A stretch of DNA of 64,000 bases from Leptodontidium sp. MPI-SDFR-AT-0119 (Eukaryota; Ascomycota; Leotiomycetes; Helotiales; Leptodontidiaceae). The notes beneath the pieces were generated by a model. The model was not told the DNA's origin. It saw nothing but the letters and a program-made list of their open reading frames with translations, and made no database searches. The position numbers were made by a program, and so were the translations under genes. Location: positions 1,116,001 through 1,180,000 of the forward strand of contig JAHLEZ010000005.1 in the NCBI GenBank assembly GCA_020726505.1, read 5' to 3'. Shown in pieces: positions 55,941-64,000 of this stretch. Positions within the stretch are counted from its first letter, which is position 1, and every line of letters starts with the position of its first letter.

Positions 55941-58461
55941 ATGGACGATTCGTACGCCGCCGCGACGACGCGCGCGCAGGAGGCCCGCCGCGCTGGCCTG
56001 AAGGCGAAGAAGGACGAGCAGCCGGACAATACGGCACGCAGCTACCGGTCGAAGCAGCAGGAGTGGAAGGCACGTCCCCCTCCCTCCCCCTCGTGTGTAT
56101 ATATGTAGCTAGCTAGCTAACAGAGCCGCTCTTTAGAACTGGTGCAGCAAGCCGCGGCTCGCGCAGGACGGCTCGTTCTATACTTGGCCAGACGGCGAGC
56201 TCGTGACCCCAGACAAACTAGCCGCCTGGCTAAAGGAGGACGTCCTCCTCCGGCGCGTTAAGCCAGCCGGCAAGCCGTCGACGAAGAAGCAGCAGCAGAA
56301 GAGGAAGGGGGCGGGTGACTATGACCAAGAGGCGGCAGCGCTGCTCGAGGCCAAGAGCCTCGCCCAGACCCTCGAGGTCCCGCTCGCGGAGATCGCAGAG
56401 CTGCTGGCGGAGGACCGCGAGGGCTACGTGCTCCCGGAGGCCTTCGCTCGAGAGCCGGGTACGACTGGCGATAGCAGTAGTAGAGGCGGCAGTAGTAGCG
56501 GCGAGGGCTCGTTACTTACGAAAGGGACAGTTGACGCGTATATTGCTGCTGTAATCGAGCTCTGGCGATTACAGGTCGCTCACGGTAGCCACAATACCGA
56601 GAACCCTCGCGGTGCGGCTGTCCGGGGCTTCCTCGAGCAGCGGGCGCGCCAGCGTGGCAAGCTTGATCGGGAGACCTTTAAGGACCGAGGCAATGACGGG
56701 ATCCAGGCCGGCTACTCGCCCGAAGAGTGGCTGCGGATTCAAGACGTCCTGCTCTCTGGAGCCGCGCTTATGCCGCAGAACTTGCGAACGAGGCTCGACT
56801 TGCTCCTCGGGCACTACTACCTCTTGCGTGGCGAAAACCGGCGGAAGATGGAGCTAGCAGACCTCTCTCTACTCGATTACCCGCTAACAGAGGGCCCGAC
56901 GCCGTGTAGCTGCCTCGTCACTCTCTTGCGAGACGGCAAGCTAAATAAGACAGCGAAGAAGGAGTTCATGGGCTCCCTTCGACATAAGGACCCGTTATTC
57001 TGTACGCAGGGCGCCCTCGCACAGCTCCTTTTCTGGCGCTGGCATATCGCTGGCGAGGCGCCGCCGTCTTTCCGCCAGCGGAGCGACTGGTACCGAATCA
57101 AAGTGCTCGTTGGCCAGGACCGTGAGCAAGAGCTCTCGTACCCGACGCAGCTTCAAGAGACGTGGCGTGTCTTTGGCGCAGCCGGGGTCGTCTCGACGAA
57201 GAAGACGCACCTGCCGCGGCGTGTAGGCGCGCAGAGCGCAGAAACGCACGGCAGCTCGCTCGCGCAGATCTCGCAAGCTGGCCGCTGGAACCAGAGCGTC
57301 CTTTGCCAGGCTTACCTTACACACTTACCGCGGCAGTTTATGCGTATCGTCGCCGGCTTTTCAACGTCTACTGGCGACTACTTCCTCGCGCGTGCTGCCC
57401 ACGAGCCGCCGTACGCCCTCCAGAAGCAGCTCTGGCCCTGGCTCGAGGAGTGGGAGGCCCGCTTTGAGGCGCGCGCGCGCCGGTGTACCTGGGCGCAGGG
57501 CGGCCTCGACGAAGATGACCTCGCTGGCGACGGGTTCCTCAAGCTCCTACGGCGCCTCCGCGTCGTCCTCTTACAAGACCTCGCTGTCTTACAGCCTCGC
57601 TACCCCGCGCTGCCGTTTTTCGCTTACGCCCCTTTCTACGGGCCAGATTGGGACGAGTTCGCCTTACTCGTCCAGGCCGACGCTACAGGGCCGAGCGAGC
57701 CACGGAGCCTACTCCTCGAGCGCGCGCTGCCCGAGCTGAGTAGTGTCCTCGAGAGCGCGCGCGAGGCGATCCTCCAGAGCACGCAGCGGCTCGTCGGCCG
57801 GCTCGAGGGCCGGCTCGAGGACCGACTGCAGGCTCTGCAAAGCAGCCTCGATGCCCTCGTACAAGGCCAAGTCCCAATTACTACGACGATAACCTCAGTC
57901 ACGAGCTACTTAGGCACAGGGCCGGGGATACTAACAGCGGACACGGTAACAGCGCCCGTCTCGACGCCTACGCCTACGCCTCTTCCTCTCGCGCCTCTCA
58001 TCGAGCCAGGCTTACCAGCCGTGACAGCCCTGGCTCGAGTCTTTACAGTCAAGGACGCCTGGCGAGAGTGGCGAGACGGGCTACCGGGCCAGGTGGCGAT
58101 CAGGGAGCTCGAAGAGCGCTGGGGGAGCCGCTGGCGGCCAGGGAATACAATCAAGGTCCAGTTCTGTCGGCGCAAGGTTATCTGGGACGCGGTCCGCGCC
58201 CGTATAGCGCGGGGGAGGACCGAGGAGGAGGCCGTCGACGAGCTCGAGCAGCTGCGCGCCGGCCGGAGCCTGAACCAGCTCGTGGACGAGTTACGCCAGC
58301 GCCGCCAGCGCCGCCAGGAGGGCCAGGAGGGCCAGGAGGGCCCGAGCCTGCGAGGGAAGGGGAGGGGGCAGGGTAAACAGAGTAGGCGAGGCCGCGGGGG
58401 GCTCTGGGGGCGGCGGGGCGGCGCTTCGCGCGGTAAGCAGTTAACGAAAGGGCTACAGTAG
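55941..58461 (+). CDS. Crypton tyrosine recombinase with GCR1_C-like DNA-binding domain
   Basis: Two exons, 55941-56069 and 56137-58461, give 817 residues. The junction 'SKQQEWK' + 'NWCSKPRLAQDG' is in phase 0, with a GC donor (GCACGT), a CTAAC branch site and a TAG acceptor. The recombinase core runs about 170-460: 'LLRGENRRKME' (R274 or R278), 'THLPRR' (H401, R404), 'GRWNQ' (W427) and the nucleophile Y436 in 'CQAYLTHLPRQFM', the R...HxxR...W...Y pattern of Cryptons. Residues about 680-740 ('DAWREWRDGLPGQVAIREL', 'RRKVIWDAVRARI') form a GCR1_C-like domain. The basic tail has QEG and RG repeats. The enzyme cuts and joins the element's ends. No stop or frameshift is seen, so the copy may be functional. 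Confidence 0.88.
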
Positions 58462-58715
58462 CTAGCTAGGACTTCCTTCTACTTAAAATCTACCTCTTTT
58501 ATAGACCCTTATATTGCGTGTCGCGAGTGCCCTCGGTCTTGTACCTCTCTTGATATCACGTGACTTTTACCTCTTAATATCTCGGCAACTACCTGTCCAA
58601 ATCGCTCGCCTACAGGCCCATTTTGACGGCCGCGCGCGCGCGGTTCTAACGGTGCCGTTATTATAAAATTTAAGCCGGCGGTGCTCGAGATGCGGCCCCT
58701 CGAAGGCGCGGCGCA

Positions 58716-58721
58716 CTTATC
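58716..58721. repeat. Right CTTATC direct repeat of the Crypton
   Basis: Right boundary copy, encoding part of 'PVDK' of the ankyrin gene on the minus strand. Confidence 0.8.
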
Positions 58722-59237
58722 AACAGGACTTAGGTAATCGCATACGATTTCGCGTAACCGCCCCGCCAAACGCACCAACGATAAGTTCTGCTTATCTCGT
58801 TCGTGTAGTCTCTTGGTTTTCATGAGTATCTTACGGAACAAATTCCTTGCGAGGTAAATGGCTGACCATTTGGCACCCGCGCCATTCACTTGGCAGTAAA
58901 TATTCAAGTCAGCGCCTTTCGATATCAAAAACTTGGCAAGATCTTCGTCCTTTGCCCATAGTGCTAAGCAACGGCAGCTTCCTTTTGCGGTATTGTCCTG
59001 ATTCCAAAAGAAGATATCGTTGAGCACTCCTGAGAACGTTGAGCATTTAGCGACAGCTGTAATAATTGACAGGATTGATATCTCTTTGCGTAGTCCTTGT
59101 TGAGTTGCTTCCGCCCATACCTTAAAGAGCTCGATAGCAGATTTCCCACGAAGCTCAACTGTGTGAAGAAACACGCTCAGTAGCGGCTCGGGTCGGCTCG
59201 GGTCGATCGCGACTGCTCCCTCAAGTACCAGTGTCAG

Positions 59238-59720
59238 TCATTATATACTTGCTTGAGACCAAGTACATAGAGTTAAGTTTATTGTGGACGACTGTTCCTT
59301 CTAGCGTTTCAAGCTCCGCTGGTATACCCCGAGTATAAGTTCCGGATGCTCATTTTAGGTCCCGCAGAGGGGTAATGTAGCTAACCAAGCGCGGCACATC
59401 CGGAAAGGACAGGTCGGATATTCGGCCGACATTGTTGCTTTACTTTAGGTGTCTCGTTGGTAATTACTTAGGAGACGCTAAATGGTCTCGTTCAATAGGA
59501 GCTTTCCATTTCCCATCTGAGGGGTCCGGAATGTGGGGTCGGCAATGGCGGGGGCGGGGTCTCACCAAGTCCCTACCTACCTCCCTTCACCATCAGGCTT
59601 TTCTTCCATCGAGATTTTATTAGCTTGTTAGAGACTGTACAAGCTACTATACGAGTTACTCATATATATTTTCTCCATTCACAGTTCCTCTATCTTTCAT
59701 AGCCAAGTACACACATCAAT
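59238..59720. other. P450 promoter side, ankyrin 5' region
   Basis: No coding content. Near 59180-59205 a GGCTCGGGTC unit is repeated; otherwise this is promoter and leader for the P450 at 59721. Confidence 0.45.
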
Positions 59721-61389
59721 ATGATCTCCCAACTCCTCAGCATCTCGCCTACGATCCTCGCCCTCCTCGGCAGCGGGGTAACTATCCTCTACTTCCTCCT
59801 CGCACCACTCCTCTCGCCGCAACGATCGATCCCAGGGCCATTCCTAGCACGCTTCACTCGTCTCTGGTATTTCATACAGATATACAAAGGCGATTTCGAA
59901 CGCCGAAATATAAGCTTGCACGAGGAGTTTGGTCCGGTAGTGAGGGTTGCCCCGGATGAGTATTCGGTAAATGATGTTGAGGCTGCGAGGACAATTTATG
60001 GGTTGGGGAAGGGATTTGTGAAGGTTTGTTTTATCTTTTATTCTATCTACAGTGTAGGATTTACAGCAGGGTCAAAAGCTGCAAAGAATATAGAAAGATA
60101 TTCTCGGCTATTGACAGTAGATTCGCTTGTCGTAGAAGGATATGCATTGACTAACATACGTGTAGGCTCCCTGGTACTGGGCTTGGATGCCACCGGATCC
60201 AACAAAAGCTTCCCTATTCTCAGATCTAGACCCTCATCGTCACTCTCTCCAGCGCAGGAAATTCTCCTCTCTCTACTCCATGTCCGCGCTCCTCGGCTAC
60301 GAACCATTCGTCAACAACTGCACCACCCTCCTCACGCAACGCTTCTCTGAACTCGCCCAAACACCCACCACAATTGACATGCAACACTGGCTCCAATGCT
60401 ACGCCTTCGACGTAATCGGCGAAATCACATTCGCGAACCGTTTCGGTTTCCTAGACCACGGCGCGGACAAAGAAGGCGTCTTCCAAGCCATCGATACACG
60501 AGGCGTGTACTCGACATTCGTCGGTGTATTTCCCTGGATCCACAGGTTTCTCTACCCCCTTCTCCCCAAGACAGGCGGACACGGCTATGTATTCAACTAC
60601 ACGCTCCGCCAAATCGACGACCGACAACGGACGCTCAAAGACCCGCGAAATGCGAATACAAGCCGTGAAGGACCCCCGGACATAATGACCAAGATCTTGC
60701 TCGCGCACGAAGACAACCCAGAAAAGATGACAAAGATGGACTTGATCACTATGTGTCAGTCTAACATTGGCGCGGGGAGCGACACCACCGCCATCACGCT
60801 ATCGAGTATCTTCTACCATCTCCTGAAATATCCGGCTACGTACCGGAAACTGCAAGAGGAGATCGATAATGCGGCGAGAGAAGGCAGGATCTCGGATCCG
60901 GTTACGTTCAAGGAGGCGCAGAGCGAGTTGCCGTATTTACAGGCTGTGATGAAGGAGGCGCTGCGTATTCACCCCGCTACAGGATTACCTATGCAGCGTG
61001 TTGTTCCTGCGGAGGGGACGACGATTGCGGGACATTTCATCCCTGGTGGAGCGTCTGTGGGAATCAATTCCTGGGTTGCGCATCGGAATCAGAGTGTTTT
61101 TGGTAGAGATGCTGACGAGTGGCGTCCGGAGCGCTGGTTGGAGTTTGAGGAGCAGGGTAGGGGAGGAGAGGTTGAGAGATATATGCTTGCGTTTGGGATG
61201 GGCAGTCGGACTTGTATTGGCAAGAATATCAGTTTGTTGGAGATGAGTAAGGTTGTGCCGCAGTTGGTTAGGAGGTTTGACTTTGTGCTTGAGGAGGAGT
61301 GTAAGGAGGATTTGAAGTGTTTGAATAGGTGGTTTGTGAAGCAGCAGAATTTTAGGGCGAGAGTTATGGCGAGGTCGGGGAAGGTGTAA
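59721..61389 (+). CDS. Cytochrome P450 monooxygenase
   Basis: Two exons, 59721-60023 and 60166-61389, give 508 residues; the intron (GTTTGT donor, GACTAAC branch) joins 'GKGFVK' to 'APWYWAWMPPDP'. An N-terminal membrane anchor covers about 10-35, followed by the 'IPGPFLARFTRLW' proline hinge. The I helix has 'GAGSDTTAIT' (about 303-312), ExxR is 'KEALR' (365-368), 'WRPERW' follows, and the heme loop is 'FGMGSRTCIGKN' with C451. Motifs fit fungal pisatin-demethylase-like or benzoate-type microsomal P450s. It hydroxylates an unknown small molecule on the ER membrane with a cytochrome P450 reductase partner. It stands alone with no clear pathway partner in the window. Confidence 0.95.
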
Positions 61390-63162
61390 TGAGCCTGGTG
61401 GACTAGGATGCTGGAGTGGTTGCAGGGTGCTGAGTGGATGTGAAAAGGGTTGGGGATCTCAAAGGAAACGATGAAATGGCCGGATTTAACATGATCTTGG
61501 CGTGCTAGATGACATGCATACACTTGCTTGTGACAACTATGTCGACATTCACGCCAGAGGTGTGTTGTGTTTCCCAGAAGAGGCTCGCTTCCTTCCTTCT
61601 GCCAAGCAAATTACCAAAACACTGGCAATGGAGTAGTTCCCTTAGTGCTTAATGCATATGCCACAGACAGGGGACAAATCTGGTTGCCTGAGGGGAGGCT
61701 TGAAATGCCGTTCCCGTGATTGCAGCGCGGTACTGGATCGGGCGCATCCATTGGGTTAGTGGTGGCGAAGCGGTCCTCTGTTCTTGTTTCGCCTTGATTT
61801 TGAACGGTCGAAGGATGGGATGGTAGGTATACGATTTGGGGCGAACACCGGACCGGAGTTGTTTTGCTTTGTTTTGATCTCGGTTATCGTACAGCCTTAG
61901 AATCGGGTCAGCATTTTGAAGGCAGGCGCGAAAGGTAGTCCGTGAATTCGAAATATCTTTGCCGGCTGTGCGTCTTAGTTTCTTGGTCATTGTACTATTG
62001 AATAATTTACTACGACAGCTGGTGTATTTTATGTCAGGTTAGGTCTCAGGCCGTTGAAGTGAGGAGATGGTTGATGAAATGTCGAGGTCCTGGTATTTGT
62101 TATGGCCGAGCATAAGCGGACACCACTGCGCTGGGTTTTCGTGGAGTCCCCGTATTTTCTGATCTTCCAGAAGCCTAAGCCCGATCTGACGGGTTTTACA
62201 TAAAATTGGTGCGCCCGGGGAAAAGCTGTTGCCTTACACGGCCTCATCAATTGATAGGATATCAAGATTCCAAACAAGCCCATACAATTAAGAGGCGGTG
62301 CCTCGAACCATCTCAATCCAAGATACAGTACATACAGCCACTCCACTGAGAAACTCATTCTTACCTTGAATCTCGATGTCTGCATCCATGGGCATGCGAC
62401 CTATTTTCATGACATCGGACGCTACATCCCATTAAGTTTAGATGTTGCTCACTGGCAGGGTTGCTGCATATGAAGGTTCATTTGATTGGGCTCCTCACCA
62501 CAGGCAAAATCCCGCCTTTTAATGGACTTCTCTTCTCGACTTGATCCTTTCTCGTTGAAAGACGAGAAGCCTGACTAACGGGTCAGCCAAGATGCATGAT
62601 GCAGCAGACAGACAAGCCGCACCGCCAGTTCACCAAATTTACTTGGTGTGATGTGTGGTGATGTTGACAGTGGCTCGCTGTGGCTGGGCATGGGATCAAG
62701 ATCTGGAGAAGAAAACGTCCCGCGAAGCCTCCCCCCCAAATCCCCATGTCACGATCCCTGTCTGTGCCCATGTCCCCCCAGCCAAAGTTTATAATAACCT
62801 AGCCTCTCCTCTCCCCGCTTGCTCTAGACCGTCCGACCATCTCCAGCTTTCTGGTTCTCGTTTTTGTAATCATACCAACAGAGTACAGACATCCATCCGT
62901 TCCCTCTGACGACCATCCGATTGTATCGTGAATCAGAGATACAATACAATATTTCCAGTACAGTACAGTACAGGACGGAGCAGTAAATGAATGTCCCTCC
63001 CACCACCGCCTCGCTGGATGCAGGAGTTGCGCCGCCATGACGGGTCCGAAGACCAATACTCTCCATGTGGATGAGTACGATCGGTTTGCACCCCCGCGGC
63101 CCTGGGATTGAAGGATGCCGACTGACGAGGGCACCTATAGGGAAGATGAGAAGTACAGAGGC
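61390..63162. other. 1.8-kb gene-poor region between P450 and sugar transporter
   Basis: No supported gene. Minus-strand frames at 61649-61990 and 62029-62385 have no family match. The last 300 bases are the promoter and leader of the transporter. Confidence 0.45.
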
Positions 63163-64000
63163 ATGGAAGCGCATCCGGCGCAAGTAAACCTGAATCTCAA
63201 TCTTGAAGGCCGGTTTGTATCCCTCCTCTTCATTCAAGACACCTTCTCCGCCAATTCCCATCCGTCAATCGATTAATCAACCAGCTAACCCCCTCCCTCT
63301 TCCCTCTCCACAGTATTCAAAACCCCCTCGCAGGCCTCCCAACCGCTTTTCTCCTCCGCGAAATCGACGAGTTTGCCCGGAAGAGGGGCTTGATGGATGT
63401 CCTCCCACTGCTGAGGAAGGGAGCATTAGTTGCGCGCGATCCGTCGAACTACGAGGATATTAGTGGCGAGGAGGCGCTGGATGATGCGGAGATTGAGGCT
63501 TTGAGGGACGAAGTGCTGCATAAATGGCGGCAGCCGAAGGCGCTGTATTATACGATTATAATATGTTCGATTGGGGCTGCTGTGCAGGGTTGGGATCAGA
63601 CTGGTAGGTGGATTGTTTGTTGTTGCCAAATTGGTGGGGGTTGTCGATGGTGGATCTGTATACTTTTGCGGAGCTGGGCATGGAATGAGATGAGACCGGA
63701 CGGGTGCCGGCAATATTTAGTCTCGCCTGAACTTGAGACGACTGTTTCTTTGCGGATTTATAAACAGCTTATTGAACATCCCACTAATCTCCCAAACAGG
63801 TTCCAATGGCGCCATGCTCAAATTCCCAGACTACTTCCACATCGCCTCCAATTCCACGCGGGACACCTTCCTCGTCGGCCTTCTCAACGCAGCGCCCTAC
63901 ATCGGCTCCGCATTCATCGGATGTTGGGTCTCCGATCCTCTGAACAACTACTTTGGACGTCGAGGCACGATCTTCGTGAGCGGGAACTTCTGTCTCTGGG
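63163..64000 (+). CDS. MFS sugar (hexose/inositol-type) transporter, 3' end beyond window
   Basis: Three exons are visible: 63163-63212, 63314-63603 and 63800 to the edge. The 50-nt first exon ('MEAHPAQVNLNLNLEG') joins in phase to 'RIQNPLAGLPTAFLLREI' in exon 2. Then comes an acidic cytosolic stretch, the first helix 'YYTIIICSIGAAVQGWDQTG', and the exon 3 start 'SNGAMLKFPDYF'. 'GLLNAAPYIGSAFIGCWVSD' and 'NYFGRRGTIFVSGNF' are the MFS sugar-transporter helix 2-3 motif (D-x-x-GRR). The N-terminal shape is that of fungal inositol or hexose proton symporters in the plasma membrane. The remaining helices are outside the window. Confidence 0.92.

Larger units (their letters stand above)
55709..58721 (+). 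mobile_element. Crypton-type DNA transposon (tyrosine recombinase), about 3.0 kb
   Basis: The element is bounded by CTTATC on both sides (55709-55714 and 58716-58721), has no terminal inverted repeats, and encodes a tyrosine recombinase. Its GC content is clearly higher than the flanks. These are the features of Cryptons, which move as circles by site-specific recombination and leave short direct repeats. Removing 3,007 bases restores the ankyrin frame. The coding region looks uninterrupted, so the element may be recent and autonomous. Confidence 0.88.
55395..59237 (-). pseudogene. Ankyrin-repeat gene broken by a Crypton and a frameshift
   Basis: Two pieces of one minus-strand gene flank the transposon. 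The upstream piece (59237-58716) has ankyrin-like 'DEDLAKFLISKGADLNIYCQ' and ends in 'CDYLSPVDK'. The downstream piece (55708-55395) goes on with 'RGYCISHIQCELGS', then ankyrin motifs 'HMKEVLDAGVDANIQLTS' and, after a one-base loss in a C run near 55585, 'MLAAGAGKAEMVRFSLDNGA'. Joining the pieces at one CTTATC copy keeps the frame. There is no ATG: the frame is closed by TGA at 59240-59238, so the 5' end is missing or in an unseen exon. The transposon, the frameshift and the missing start mark it as a relic. The normal function of such ankyrin proteins is protein binding. Confidence 0.8.

Noticed and set aside
58509..58715. Extension of the ankyrin frame into the GC-rich DNA at the Crypton's right end
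   Set aside because: This part is transposon sequence read through by chance; the true partner of the ankyrin piece is at 55708.
61649..62385. Two minus-strand frames after the P450
   Set aside because: No family match, no splice structure and basic random-like composition.
1..64000. CRISPR arrays, bacterial-type operons or rRNA genes
   Set aside because: No spaced direct repeats of CRISPR type, no ribosome-binding sites and no rRNA-like sequence; the DNA is clearly eukaryotic.

Overview
The window is chromosomal DNA of a filamentous ascomycete (Pezizomycotina). The signs are spliceosomal introns, mostly 44-230 nt, with GT-AG ends and CTAAC/CTGAC branch sites, CT-rich promoter tracts, and fungal families such as Zn2Cys6 regulators, fungal DUF726, 2EXR and NCS1 carriers. 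The class (perhaps Leotiomycetes) is only a guess. Exon joins were worked out by reading frame and splice signals; no transcript data were available. About 22 protein genes, one tRNA and one transposon can be supported.

Layout. 1-24 kb is a housekeeping stretch: DUF726 membrane hydrolase (cut by the left edge), tubulin-folding cofactor B, a 5-kb gene-free tract leading to a Myb/SANT regulator, TRM9 tRNA methyltransferase, a USP deubiquitinase, a Gfo/Idh/MocA dehydrogenase, an aldo-keto reductase, RAD57, and a secreted single-pass membrane protein. 25-36 kb holds a small four-helix membrane protein, a PA-TM-RING ubiquitin ligase and a 1,169-residue adenylation-thiolation-reductase (NRPS-like) enzyme.

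38.8-52.8 kb is the most notable part. An NCS1 carrier, a cyclic-amidohydrolase (dihydropyrimidinase/hydantoinase), an N-carbamoyl-D-amino-acid hydrolase, a Zn2Cys6 regulator and a hydantoin racemase lie together, with two divergent promoter regions carrying GATA motifs. Together these are the parts of a complete hydantoin-to-D-amino-acid route (import, racemisation, ring opening, decarbamoylation, control), resembling bacterial hyu operons but in fungal gene format. An unrecognised 571-residue gene and a tRNA-Trp gene sit inside the same block.

53.7-59.2 kb is accessory DNA: a 2EXR gene, divergent from a compact cyanovirin-N-like lectin gene that needs a 5-nt microexon, followed by a GC-rich, apparently complete Crypton (tyrosine-recombinase transposon) that has split an ankyrin-repeat gene at a CTTATC site. 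Removing the element plus one repeat copy restores the ankyrin reading frame exactly at the junction. The window ends with a cytochrome P450 and the start of an MFS sugar transporter cut by the right edge.
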